Shown in pieces: positions 47,166-61,147 of a stretch of DNA of 64,000 nucleotides. The stretch is from Cololabis saira (taxonomy: Eukaryota > Chordata > Actinopteri > Beloniformes > Belonidae), in contig NC_084597.1 of assembly GCF_033807715.1 (NCBI RefSeq), positions 4,642,558 through 4,706,557 of the forward strand. The letters are read 5' to 3'. The stretch's first letter is position 1. Each line of letters opens with the position of its first letter. Made by a program: the position numbers and the translations under genes. The notes below the pieces were generated by a model. The model searched no databases. It saw only the letters and a list, made by a program, of their open reading frames with translations, and was not told the DNA's origin.

Positions 47166-47715
47166 GATGGAGGGAATTTGGTTAGAAAAATGTTATCATT
47201 TTTTTTATTACTCCAAAAATTTAAAATAAACAACTGGGTGAGCAACAATATTGGTGGAGACAGTGTGGGCAATTGAGTGCCAACCACTCTTAGGATCACA
47301 TTTTCTGGTCATGTAAGAAAATACAAGCATTTTGGGATGGGATCCTAAGAGCCATGGAGAAAAATCCTAAAGATCCCTGAGTTATTTACTTAGGACTGAT
47401 AACAGAGGATGGAATAAATAAAGACGACTAATACATTTTTTTTAATTCTATCTCTTGCAGCTAAGAAAGCCATTACAAGAAATTGGCTGAATATGGACTG
47501 ACCTGGACTGAGCCAATGGTTGGATATTGTAGAAGAAATAAGATCAATGGAACAAATGACCTACAGCCTACCACTTAAAACAGAGATGTACTTAGCAGGA
47601 TGGACGAAATGTCATTATTATATAAGAAAGTAGTGTCTCCCTCCCTTGTTTTCTTGTATTGTTGTATACCTGTTTTTGTTGTCTGAAAGTTGAAAAATAA
47701 AGATTAAAAAAAAAT
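47166..47715 (+). pseudogene. L1/Tx1-type LINE ORF2 C-terminus and tail
   Basis: Across several frameshifts the sequence reads NNWVSNNIGGDSVGN, HIFWSCKKIQAFWDGI, VIYLGLITEDGINKDD and KAITRNWL...QWLDIVEEIRSMEQMTYSL. This is the zinc-knuckle and C-terminal segment of fish L1-like ORF2. A short 3' UTR follows, with aataaag and a poly-A tail at 47705-47715. It is heavily mutated and 5'-truncated. Confidence 0.75.
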
Positions 47716-48870
<1,155 letters not shown>

Positions 48871-48885
48871 GAATAAGGAAATTAA

Positions 48886-49620
48886 AGCAGCAAGCAGCGA
48901 TGAACGGGCCCTCGCACTCATGGCCACCGTCCCCCATAAGCATATCAGACATGACACCACCCACGACTTCCTATGTCAAACCATTCAAAAGTTATAGCAG
49001 AAAAAAGGAACAACCAATCAGAAGAAGGGGCGGGGCTAATTCAGGCCAATTATGGTCAAGCACTCAATACCGAGTCCTATGACACCACCCACGACTCTCT
49101 ATGTCAAACCATTCAAAAGTTATGGTAAAGAAAATTATTCTAGGGGGCGCTGTTCAGCCATTAATACAAACCATGAAATATCAAATGTATCGCCAGGCCT
49201 GGCTTGCGTGCCAAATTTGGTGACTTTTGGGGAACTATCAAATATGGACCAATCAGATGAAGGGGGGGTGCGCTTGTTGGCGTCTAGCGTCACCACGGTA
49301 ACACCTTTGAAAGAGAATAATAATGCGTGTAGTCGCAGGATGGAGACGCATATTTTGATGTATAACACACCTGGGTGCACGTTACGGTTCGGGCCGTATT
49401 AATTCTCGAAGGAATGGCATATATTGCGCCAAAATTACACGATTAATTCAGAATGTTCAAAATGGCCGACTTCCTGTTCGGTTTCGGCCATGGCGCCAAG
49501 AGACTTTTCTTTAAATTGCGACATGATACAGGTGTGTAGCGATTTTCGTTCATGTACGTCAAACCGTATTGTGGGGCTTGAGGCACAAAGTTTTTTGTGT
49601 CTGAACACATTGAATGATCC
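48886..49620 (+). repeat. modular fish repeat, longest copy
   Basis: It starts gcagcaagcagcgatgaacg, has two modules with a period of about 130 bp (gacaccacccacgac at 48952 and 49081), then gccaaatttggtgactttt, the block shared with 7915-8110, and finally aaaatggccgacttcctg. The family is a common fish repeat of unclear class. Confidence 0.72.
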
Positions 49621-49854
49621 AAAATGCAAAAACTTTAATTTTAAAACTTTTTCAAATCCGAAGTATTTCCGCACCATCAGCCGGTTCTTCATCGCCGCAA
49701 ACCTTTCAATCACTTTGCTCTTATCAATGGCGAAGTCCCTCTCGGTTGAGAGCAAGGTGAGGTTTGATAGTCTGGCATCATCCATGCTGCCTCATCCTTT
49801 AATATCTCATATTCCATTTTTGCTAAAATAAGGCATTTAAATGTCTTAATTTGT

Positions 49855-50276
49855 CTTAAATCTCAAGGTCTTTGAGGTTCCTACTCAGTCGTATCTCGTT
49901 GTTCCAAAAACTAGGCAAAAAAGCAGGGGCGACCGTGCTTTTTCAGCAGTAGCCCCTAAACTCTGGAACGAGCTTCCTCCCCACATCAAAATGGCCCCCA
50001 CCCTCGAAATTTTTAAATCTCGTTTTAAAACTTATTTTTATTCTTTGGCTTTTAATCCAGCGTGAGAGTGTGTGGTCTCTGTCCTGTCTTTTATGTTTAT
50101 GAATCACTGATTGTTGTCTGTCTGCTGTGTTTTTATTTCGTGCTCTTATCTATTTTACTCTGTTTTTAGTTTTTACTATTTTATTATGTCTTGTTTTACT
50201 TATTGTGCAGCACTTTGGTAACCTTGTTGTTTTTAAAATGTGCTATATAGATAAAGTGGATTGGATTGGATTGGAC
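49855..50276 (+). mobile_element. LINE 3' end with (GGATT)n tail
   Basis: The frame encodes VFEVPTQSYLVVPKTRQK, then RGDRAFSAVAPKLWNELPPH and LEIFKSRFKTYFYSLAF, i.e. the last residues of an L2-like reverse transcriptase. It continues to a short 3' UTR (gcagcactttggtaacc) and the tail ggattggattgga at 50262-50275. Confidence 0.75.
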
Positions 50277-51027
50277 ATTTTGAACTTCAATAAAAAATAC
50301 TGTAATTTTATTTTATTTTTTTAAATAATCAGCAGGTGAGACATCATCCAGAAAATTCCTAACCCTACCTACCTATTTATGCAATCTGCTTACTTGGAAC
50401 CTTGAGCAGTGTCATGGTATAAACAAACAAAAAAACGATAAATAAAAGATAAGTCAAGTCGGGTCAAACCATTAACTAGAAATACGCCCTATAAGGATGA
50501 GTGTTTGTATCTTACAGACTGTGAATGCGTTCTGAGGATTTCTAAAGTGCAGTCACACGTCTCGAGCCTGTTTCTGCACACCTCCTGGGCAACACTCCTG
50601 TATACAGATAAGACCCTGGAGCTCCTCGGCTAACATTCTGCTCATGCAACACTCTCTGTCTAGACCTGGAGTCAGATACCAGAGCATATCTGCACAATGG
50701 AGGCTAGAAAGGAGAAATCTAATCTATAAGCAGGAAACTGAGACTGTTTATCATTGAAGTCATGCTTTAAGTACTTTTTTTTTCTCACACTGCTGTCTTT
50801 TTCACAGCTTTGTGCTGTTGCTTAAGTTGTTTACTTGGCGTTAACAAAAGTGTGTTTGGACAATATTTGCCAAATGGATCATAGCTCACATGTTTCAGTA
50901 GAGCAAGCACAGCGATGGCTCGGCTGTACGTCATTAGGCAGTCAGCATAGTTGTCTCTCTAATGTGAAGAGGAGAAAGTCTTTGTCTTTCCCAGTGCATT
51001 GCTTTTATGAATGTTTTCCATCATCTA
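50277..51027. other. unassigned spacer
   Basis: No gene or repeat recognised. Confidence 0.4.
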
Positions 51028-51229
51028 CGGAAGAGTATTAGGGCTAGGGATGGGCGGTATGGACTAAAAAATATATCACGATAATTTCTGGCATTTATCT
51101 CGATAACGATAAAAATGACGATAAAAAAAATACCAATTCAACTCCACCTTTTTAACTATAAATCTATCTCGCTCTGAGATCCGCCATGTTTGTTACACAA
51201 AAACGTATCAACGGGAATTTATACTTTTT

Positions 51230-51313
<84 letters not shown>

Positions 51314-52640
51314 TCAGGCTCATTTCCTTCCTTTTCATTTCATTTCATTTCATTTCATTTATTCCGTTCATGGTATATCTTCTTACAATGTTGTACATAA
51401 TTCCAAGAAGTGCACATTATCACCATGACGAAAAGGAGCAGGAAGAAGAAAACTTATGTTACCTGCCCCTCTCTGTAAATACAATTACATTGACTTGCTG
51501 AACACCATCTATCTATACATATATAAACAAAAAAAACAAACAAAAATACCACTCTTCTATCTATTTTTTCCTCTTTCTCCTTCTTTTTTGTAGGCACTTA
51601 TCTTTTCCTTTTTAAACATTTTCTTAAGCTGACCCAAACTTGTGCAGCTTTTCAGTTCCTTGCTTTGTCTATGCCATATTTTTACACCTGTAACAGAAAT
51701 ACACATTTGTTTTATGTTTAGCCTTGCAAAAGTATGTTTGAAATCAAATTTATGTCTGTTATCCTCATCCTCCAATCTAAACAAATTTTGTAACTGTTCT
51801 GGTAATTCCTTCCTTCCTTCCTTCCTTCCTTCCTTCCTTCCTTCCTTCCTTCCTTCCTTTCCCTCCCTCCCTCTTTCCTTCCTTCCTTCCTTCCTACCTT
51901 CTTTTTTCCTTTCCTTCCTTCTTTCATCTTGCTCTCTCCTTCCTTCCTTCCTTCCTTCCTTCCTTCCTACCTTCTTTTTTCCTTTCCTTCCTTCCTTCCT
52001 TCCTTCCTTCCTTCCTTCCTTCCTTCCTTCCTTCCTACCTTCTTTTTTCCTTTCCTTCCTTCCTTCCTTCCTTCCTTCCTTCCTTCCTTCCTACCTTCTT
52101 TTTTCCTTTCCTTCCTTCCTTCCTTCCTTCCTTCCTTCCTTCCTTCCTTCCTTCCTTCCTTCACGTTGTGTGTGGATTTAACACAGAAACATAAATCAGT
52201 TTTACACAAATTTATCGTTTTTACCGTGAGATACAAATTCTTACCGTGGGGAATTTTTTTGACGGTTTATCGTGAACGATAAAATATCGCCCATTCATAA
52301 TTAGGGCCATGCAGGAGAAAAAATATTTGAGAGGGGAAGATTTTTTTTTATTGTGCACTTTTATTGTGCAAATAGAAATGTCGAGAAAAAAGTCGAAATG
52401 ATGAGAAAAATGTTGAAATACAATTTCAAGAATAAAGTCAAAATTTCGCATTTTTTCTCAACATTTCAATTTTATTCACAAAATTTTGACTTTTTCTCAA
52501 CATTTCGACTTTTTTCTCGACATTTCAACTATTTTCTCGACATTTCTACTTTTTTGTGCATAATGTGCATAATAAAAAGAAAAATCTTCCTCCTCTAAAA
52601 TATTTTTATTTTTCTCCTGCTTGGCCCTAATACTCTTCTG
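51028..52640. mobile_element. element with CGGAAGAGTATTAGGGCC ends, split by a hAT MITE
   Basis: cggaagagtattagggc at 51028 and ggccctaatactcttctg at 52623-52640 are inverted ends of about 27 bp (a hAT copy interrupts the left one). Its right part (52308-52620) carries the same cgacttttttctcgacattt motif in both orientations as the hAT MITEs at 4630 and 38253. Flanks catcta / tatcta match at 5 of 6. Confidence 0.65.
51045..52299. mobile_element. hAT MITE with (TTTC)n/(TTCC)n interior, copy B
   Basis: Perfect 8-bp TSDs ATTAGGGC (51037-51044, 52300-52307). Ends tagggatgggcggtatgg / aatatcgcccattcata. It holds a (TTTC)n array at 51229-51316, an unrelated AT-rich segment (51340-51800) and a (TTCC)n array at 51805-52162. 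The conserved right arm follows with the half palindromic MITE (gtgtggatttaac). Confidence 0.92.
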
Positions 52641-53237
52641 TATCTACTGTATAAGTGTAAAAACCAACAAACAAACATTGCACAACAGATTAAAACTTGA
52701 TTTGTATCCACTTTAAGGTCAGATATAACAAAAGCAACATTTAGAGTTTCCCTGAGTCAGCATTATCAAAGCACATGTGACAAACACATTTACCTTGGAG
52801 AAGCCATAAAACTCAGGTTAAGGGAAGATAAAACAAATCACTTCAACTATTGTGCTTGCTGCTGACGGAGCATTTTGGTTTTTTGGCAGGTGCTCATACT
52901 AAATCAATTGCTTAAATTGTGAGGTTTTTATTGAACTAAATGGGATGCAGGATTAACAGCTGGGGCCACAGCATCAAAACATAATGAGTGCATAAATAAA
53001 GCAGGAGGTGATGATGAGAATTACAGACTAGGCAGGTTGGGATACTGCACCTCTCCGAGGCAGCACGGCGGGAATGTAAACTAATATCTTGCCGTGTGTT
53101 TTTTATAGTGATGATGTAGGAGAGGAAGCTCAGCACTTTTATTCCATTTGTTGTTTTGAAGTCACTGTTTCATGTCGCTCGCCACGGCCTTCATCCCCAG
53201 CTCCATGTCGTGAGCAGATATATTAAAGCCCTGGTAT
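52641..53237. other. unassigned spacer
   Basis: No gene or repeat recognised. Confidence 0.4.
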
Positions 53238-55059
<1,822 letters not shown>

Positions 55060-55597
55060 CCTGGTACATATCTGAACAACAGATAAGCCTAATAAGCAGT
55101 CCGAGGACAGAGTTTAGTGCAGAGAGGGTGAAGCAAGCATCATAACAGGAAATTCATACATGCCAAAAATGCACTATTCAAAATCAGAAGGAATTAAAAT
55201 GAAACGTTTAAGAATCCAATCAATAAAGAGTAATGTCTCTATGAAAAACGGATTTAGTTTAATGTCAAAGACAAGAGTCATCTGTTATGAGATACGTGAA
55301 AAATGACGGCCACTCCAAATCCTATAAGTCCTTTTAAAGTTCTTAAACATAAAAGGGCACAATATAGACTTCCATTAGTCAGTATTGTCAATACAACTGC
55401 AGTCCTCCTTAAGCAATATCTTATTGATATAACCCTCTGCAAACACAAATCTCCAAACAATAACGCACAAATGGAAAAGAGTCAGGAATTAAATTTGACC
55501 TCAACTGCAGGATCACTAAAAAAATTGGGGTTTTATGCTGTGACGTGCAACACATAATCTGTATTTGGAGCTGCTGGAAAATAAAATATGATGTAAG
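55060..55597. other. unassigned spacer
   Basis: No gene or repeat recognised. Confidence 0.4.
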
Positions 55598-55755
55598 TAG
55601 TACTGGAGTTGAGGGGGGATGAGGGGGGATGGCATCCCCCCTGAAATAAAAACGGTCAAAATCATCCCCCCTGTAAAACTGCCATCCCCCCTTTCCATCC
55701 CTTATGTCATTTCATCAATGAATGTGGTTTTACTGCTATTTCAACATTTAGAGTC

Positions 55756-55959
55756 TGTGGCCGGGTGGAGAGGTTGACGGGACCCGCACCTGTGTCCCAT
55801 CCACCTGAGTGGCTGCCACGCTTCCACCCGGCCTGCCTTTATAAGGCAGAGCTGGAGACAGCAACCGGGTCGGAGGAGCTGTGTCCGGGGTGATGCTTGT
55901 GCACATGTGGGTGTTGTGAGAAATAAAAAAGGGTTCTGCACAAAACTCGCACTGCTACA
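55756..55959 (+). repeat. 5' LTR
   Basis: 204 bp with TATA-like tttataaggc (55837-55846) and polyadenylation signal aataaa (55922-55927). It differs strongly from the 3' LTR in its middle part. Confidence 0.85.
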
Positions 55960-55986
55960 CTGGCACCCAACGTGGGGCCCGATAGG

Positions 55987-56775
55987 ATGGGGAAGGGGGG
56001 CACGGAGTGGGCCCTGGAGGCGCTCGCCCGGGCCATGGCGGGCATGCCGGCCGTCTTCCGGGACCAGGGCGAGCGGCAGCTGGCCGCCATAGAAGCCCTG
56101 GTGGCCGCGGGGCGACCCACCCATGCACCCCGTCTGAGGGCCGCCGCAGCAACGCGAGAGGAGCTGGCGGCGCCGCAGCTGAGAGGCCGGGAGGCAGAAG
56201 CTGCGGGCCGCCAAGCGACGGCTCCCGAGGCGGCGGGACCCGCGGAGCGACCCATCCCTGCATCCCGCCTGAGGTTCACCGCGGCAGCGCTGGCGGTGCT
56301 GCAGCCGACCGGCCGTGAGGCAGTGGCTGCAGGTCGCCAGGCGACGGCTCCTGGGACGGAGTCGGAGGCGGCTGCGGAGGTGGAGTCAGAGGTGGAGTCA
56401 GAGGCGGAGTTGGCTGTGGAGGCGGAGTCGGAGGCGGCTGTGGAGGTGGAGTCAGAGGCGGAGTCAGAGGCGGACCAGCAGGGCTGCGCCGTGGAGGAGG
56501 CGGTCCCGGAGGCGGACCGGCAGCTGGCGCGGGGCCGCGGCACGGAGGAGGGGGTGGTCCTGGATGCACCGTTTGGCCCGAGGCCACAATGGGCCCGGCC
56601 CCGAGAGCGGCTTCTACGCAGGTCAGGCCGACGCCGGGGACGACCCCCCGACCAGGAAAGCCCGGGGGGGTTCCGGGCTTCCTCTCCCGCTCCGAGGGGG
56701 CGGGGGGGGAGTAGGCTCGGCCGGACGGACCCCGACTCGAGGTTGGCGTTGGGGGTGTGTGGCAGGGTGGAGTAG
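55987..56775 (+). CDS. GC-rich ORF of the LTR element (gag-position protein, unknown)
   Basis: The 262-residue ORF starts eight bases after the primer-binding site and stops 18 bases into the 3' LTR, so it fills the whole internal region. It begins MGKGGTEWALEALARAMAGM and continues with an Ala/Arg/Glu-rich helical part. This holds two near-repeats: GREAEAAGRQATAP (about residues 72-85) and GREAVAAGRQATAP (about 113-126). An acidic run of alternating Glu and Val/Ala/Ser (about 129-165) follows, then a basic, Pro/Gly-rich tail (RRSGRRRGRPPD). No CCHC knuckle, protease or RT motif is seen. By position it may be a gag-like or capsid-binding protein, but the sequence is low-complexity and GC-biased, so coding status is uncertain. 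Confidence 0.45.
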   Translation: MGKGGTEWALEALARAMAGMPAVFRDQGERQLAAIEALVAAGRPTHAPRLRAAAATREELAAPQLRGREAEAAGRQATAPEAAGPAERPIPASRLRFTAAALAVLQPTGREAVAAGRQATAPGTESEAAAEVESEVESEAELAVEAESEAAVEVESEAESEADQQGCAVEEAVPEADRQLARGRGTEEGVVLDAPFGPRPQWARPRERLLRRSGRRRGRPPDQESPGGFRASSPAPRGRGGSRLGRTDPDSRLALGVCGRVE

Positions 56776-57010
56776 CTGCAGCCACTCAGGCTGACGGGAC
56801 ACAGGTGTGTCCCATCAGCCTCTCCACCCTGCCAGCCTTGATAAGGAGGACTGGGAGACTGCAGCGGGGTTCAGACTGAAGCTGAAGCTGCTGGCGTGAG
56901 GTGCTTGTACACTGTGTGTTGGTGAAACTGGGCTAATAAAAGGGTTCTTCACAAAGCTCCGTGTCTCTCCATCCTGTCGGTCGGGCCCCCGTGGCACTCA
57001 CCGTGCTACA
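56758..57010 (+). repeat. 3' LTR
   Basis: 253 bp, TGTGGC...GCTACA, with aataaa (56934-56939). Its central region (ctgaagctgaagctgctgg and the flanking sequence) has no counterpart in the 5' LTR. Confidence 0.85.
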
Positions 57011-57054
57011 GAGTCATCACCAGAAAAATAACACCAGAAAAATAACTTATTTGA

Positions 57055-57212
57055 CAATTTTCACCTGTTTCAAGTAAATTTTCACTTGAAATAAGTAGAA
57101 AAATCTGCCAGTGGAAGATTTATCTTCTTATTACAAGCAAAAAAATCTTGTTCCACTGGCAGATTTTTCTACTTATTTCAAGTGAAAATCTACTTGAAAC
57201 AGGTGAAAATTG
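57055..57212. repeat. 60-bp near-perfect hairpin
   Basis: Left arm 57055-57114 (starts caattttcacctgtttcaag) and right arm 57153-57212 are complementary over 60 bp with one mismatch; the loop is 38 nt. Part of the stem sequence also occurs near 41190. If transcribed it would fold into a long double-stranded stem. Confidence 0.92.
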
Positions 57213-58100
57213 TTGTTTTTTCCAGTGATGAGTCTTGTTTTAAGTGTAATGAGATTTTTTTCACTAAAATGAGACATTTTAACTAGAAATAGGACAAATA
57301 TTCTTATTTAGAGTTTTTGCAGTGATCCATTTTACTTATCCTGTGAAGGACAGAGTCATATTGATAAGTTCAGAAAAGTGTTTTTTATTGTTGTGTTTTG
57401 ATGTATTTGATGTAAGCCCAGTGGATATTTAAAGCTTACAGAAGGCTGCATTTAACTGCTGCTATGTCATTCCTGCAGTATTTCTGCAGGTGTTTTGGTC
57501 ACTGCTATTATTTGTAATCTATTATATTATTTGTAATCAGCACAAATTATCTGTCCCCAAATGATAAAATCCACCATCCCCCCAGATTTGTTTTTACAAC
57601 TCGAGTATTGGGTGTTCCCTATATGGAAGTAGCTTCAGCTGCAGTCAGTATATTTTTAACAAGTTAACATTTTTAATAATTTATTTTACCTTTTTGAAAT
57701 GTGCATCATGGGATTGATATGAATATTTATTGTTCTATTAAAAATGCATTAGGTCTTTAAGGGGCAATCCTAATTTTCATGGGGGAAATATAGCAAACCA
57801 GATGTATATAACAATAAGAGTTGCTGTTTGTGGTAAAATTGTAGTAAGACATCTCTTTTTCTTGGACGATATAGATCCCAATGAAATTAACTTTTGTGCA
57901 GGTCTCTCAAAACAGATTCATCTGCTGCCTGTTGTTTTGGGTCAATGATTCTGCTACTAACTAATAAAGTGAGATCATTTTACTAATGCAATGTGTAATA
58001 TATTATATTATTTGTAATCAGCACAAATTATCTGTCCCCATATGATCAAATCCACCATCCCCCCTGATTTTATTTTTACAACTCGAGTACTGGATGTAAG

Positions 58101-59021
58101 GTGTGAATAAGCACATACGGTACTAATCTACTTTATGACAGCAGAGCAAAGATTGCCATTTTATCAGAAGAATAAACAGTGAACGTTGAAAAGGGCATTA
58201 GTTAAAAAAAAAAGAAAGAAAAGAAACATGTTTCATAGTGATAAAGAACATCAAGCCTCTGCGGGGCTTTTTTATGGGTTCACCTTCAAATAAAGTCTAA
58301 CATGGGAATGGCCATTTGAACATCAAACAGTTCAGCAGAGCATGTAAAGATGGGCCAAATTCTGTACAAGACACTCCGTTGCAAAGCAATTATGGGGTTT
58401 CTTTTTAAAGACTGCCATGAAAGCTTTTTTGTTGAGGGCAAATGTAATTCCTGAATGTGTCTATACTACCACTTTGTGTGCCCAGTAAAGGCACCTGTTT
58501 AATACTCGGTGTTAGAGAGACATTTAAGTGAACCCATGAAATTGATAGCTGGTCAAACTTCCTTTAACCACAATGACTTCCAACAAGTGCTTTCAGTAGA
58601 TCTGGATCAGACCTGCGCAACGCTTTGGGTTGTTAAAGTATCCTGCAGGCAGGGGTGAGAGCAGATGTAATTACTTGCAACAACTACCATAGCTGTTTGT
58701 CCTGCCCTTTTTATAAAAGCATAAAACTTATAAAAACTTCTTTCAACTTTTGCCCTTTTAAGAGTCACAAGAATAGTGTTACGTAAGATACCCTTCCTCA
58801 CGCTACCCCCCCATTTATCCAGACATTTTAGCATGTGGCTGGGCTGGGTATCGATCTGGTGAACTTGCAGTTGGAGGGCAACCCACTCTAAACACCTGCC
58901 TGATTGTGGGTTTTGGAGAGCCAACTGCTCTATTTTCTTTGTAGAGCTTTTTTCTGTCTAAATATATGTTTCCAACACAGTTTTAGGCTGTTCAGGCCTA
59001 GTTTCAGCCCTGATATATATA
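58101..59021. other. unassigned spacer
   Basis: No gene recognised. At 59019 ccttttccaccaaaccggtt resembles the left end of a fish MITE; its right partner was not found. Confidence 0.4.
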
Positions 59022-59047
59022 TCCCTTTTCCACCAAACCGGTTCCAG

Positions 59048-59950
59048 GGCTGCAAACGTCAGTTACGTCTCTGCAAACGTCAGTTACGTCACTGAAAACG
59101 TCAGTTACGTCACTGCAAACGTCAGTTACGTCACTGCAGTTACGTCGCTACAAACATCAGTAATGTCACTGAAAACGTCAGTTACGTGTCTGCAAACATC
59201 ATCACGTCGCTGCAAACGTCAGTTAATTCATTGCAAACGTCATCACGTCACTGTACTGCAGCTTTGTGGCCTCTACTCCGAGACCAATTTCTCCCGTGGG
59301 AGAAATAATAAAGTAAACCTTGACCTTGACCTAAATGTCATTACTTCGCTGCAGTTACATCACTGCAAACGTGAGTTTATTCATTGCAAACGTTAGTTAC
59401 GTCACTGCAGACGTCATTACGTCACTGCAAACGTAGGTTCATTCAATACAAACGTCATTATGTCCCTCTAAACGTCAGTTACGCCACTGTAAATGTCAGT
59501 CATGTCGCTGTAAACGTCAGTTACGTCGCTGCAGTTACGTCACTGCAGACATCAGTTACGCCTCTGCAAACGTCATAACGTCACTGTAAATGTCATTACT
59601 TGGCTGCAGGTACGTCACTGCAAACGTCATTTAATTCATTGCAAACATCATCACGTCACTGCAAATGTCAGTCACGTCGCTGCAAACATCAGGTACGTTG
59701 CTGCAGTTACGTCATTGCGGACATATGTTACCTCTCTGCAAACGTCATCACGTCACTGTAAATGTCGGTTAATTCATTGCAAACGTCATTATGTTGCTGC
59801 AAATGCCATTACGTCACTGTAAACGTCAGTTCTTCACTGTAAATGTCATTTTGTCGCTGTAAATGTCAGTCACGACTCACGTCACTGCAAACGTCAGTTA
59901 AGTCGCTGAAAACGTCAGTTAGGTTGCTGCAGTTACGTCACTGCAAACGT
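59048..59950 (+). repeat. degenerate 20-21 bp minisatellite with TACGTCA core, block 1
   Basis: The unit approximates aacgtcagttacgtcactgc, repeated many times with substitutions and length changes (for example aattcattgcaaacgtcatt). A short unrelated piece (59250-59330) interrupts it. Confidence 0.92.
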
Positions 59951-60640
59951 GAGTTAATTAATTGTTATATAATTGTTATAAATCAGGTAAATAGCATACC
60001 CTATTAAATAAAGTCAGCATCCTTTTTTACAGTATGCTTCTACAGGTGAGTAACATAGCAGAACATAAGCACAGTAAACTGCAATAACACACTATTGAGG
60101 CTTCACAAAGAACTGAATTAGCCACAGCAGCTTAACTAGCCTAATGCTAGCGGTTAGCCTCGCGGTTAGCATTAGCATCGTTAGCACGGTTTTTCGTACT
60201 CAAAACAAACGTCTCAAACACTATTCTTAAAATCACAGCACACCACAAACAACTAAAACAAACGTTCTCAACTATAGGTTACTCACTGTTGGTTCCACTT
60301 TAAGGCTCAGACAACCAACTTCTCTGTGGTGGAGCACTGAGAGTCTGCACTCTGCAGGTACCGGATCATTAAACTGCAGTAACTCAGAATCACCACCAGG
60401 GGGAAACATAACTTCAGTCACTGAGGAGTCAGAACAGGAGGTCCTGGCTACTTTTGCGCACTGGGCGAACTATCCATCCCCCGCCCCGCCGCGCAGCACA
60501 GAAATAGAAGAAAAAACACATCCCATCAATGCACAGCCATGTATCTTTAATAAATAAATGAATAAGACAAATAAATGAAATACATTTATTTGTACAAATA
60601 AATATACATTTATTTGTACAAATAAATTAAATTTATCAGT
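59951..60640. other. sequence between the two minisatellite blocks
   Basis: Unique-looking DNA with repeated gttagcattagcatcgttag motifs (60150-60190) and (aaat)n runs near 60545-60630. No gene supported. Confidence 0.45.
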
Positions 60641-61147
60641 TACATTGCTGAAAACGTCAGTTATGTCATTTCAAACGTCATTACGTCCCTGCAAATGTCA
60701 CTTACGTCGCTTCAAACATCAGTTACATCACTGCAACTTCATTATGTCATTACGTCTATGAAAACGTCAGTTACTCACTGCAAACGTCAGTTACGTGACT
60801 GCAAACGTCATTATGTCGCTGTGAATGGCATTTCGTCACTGTAAATTTCAGTTACGTCACTTCAAACGTCAGTTACGTGACTGCAAACGTCATTATGTCG
60901 CTGTGAATGGCATTTCGTCACTGTAAATTTCAGTTACGTCACTTCAAACATCAGTTACATCACTGCAAACGTCATTATGTCTATGAAAACGTCAGTTAGT
61001 CACTGAAAACGTCAGTTACGTTACTTCAAACGTCACTTACTGCGAACGTCAGTTACGTCACTGCAAACGTCATTATGTCGCTGTGAATGGCATTTTGTCA
61101 CTGTACGTCACTTCAAACGTCAGTTACGTCACTGCAAATGTCAGGTA
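60641..61147 (+). repeat. TACGTCA minisatellite, block 2
   Basis: Same unit as block 1. It includes a higher-order duplication: a stretch of about 80 bp containing cgctgtgaatggcatttcgt is repeated at about 60818 and 60899, with a third partial copy at 61078. Confidence 0.92.

Larger units (their letters stand above)
55756..57010 (+). mobile_element. non-autonomous LTR retrotransposon (1.26 kb)
   Basis: A 5' LTR (55756-55959) and a 3' LTR (56758-57010) both start TGTGGC and end GCTACA, with a perfect 5-bp target duplication GAGTC (55751-55755, 57011-57015). One base after the 5' LTR is a primer-binding site, tggcacccaacgtggggc (55961-55978), which from memory matches tRNA-Lys at all but one base. 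There is no protease, RT or integrase. The only gene is the GC-rich ORF at 55987. The element must have been moved by another LTR element. Confidence 0.88.
55598..58092. mobile_element. hAT-like MITE with TAGTACTGGAGTTG ends, hosting an LTR element
   Basis: Inverted ends tagtactggagttg / caactcgagtactg, with perfect 8-bp TSDs GATGTAAG (55590-55597, 58093-58100). The arms contain ggggggat / atcccccc blocks. The right terminal region is present twice (about 57515-57620 and 57995-58092). Without the LTR insertion it would be about 1.2 kb. Confidence 0.85.

Noticed and set aside
49424..49831. 135-codon open frame
   Set aside because: It lies in the non-coding 3' part of the modular repeat; no domain is seen, and the opposite strand is equally open.
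55839..56785. Minus-strand open frames of up to 234 codons over the LTR element
   Set aside because: High GC content keeps all frames open. The plus frame is placed properly between the primer-binding site and the 3' LTR, so it is preferred.
59163..59578. CKRQL-type repeat protein in the minisatellite
   Set aside because: The repeating peptide simply mirrors the 20-21 bp DNA unit, with no stable frame over the whole array.
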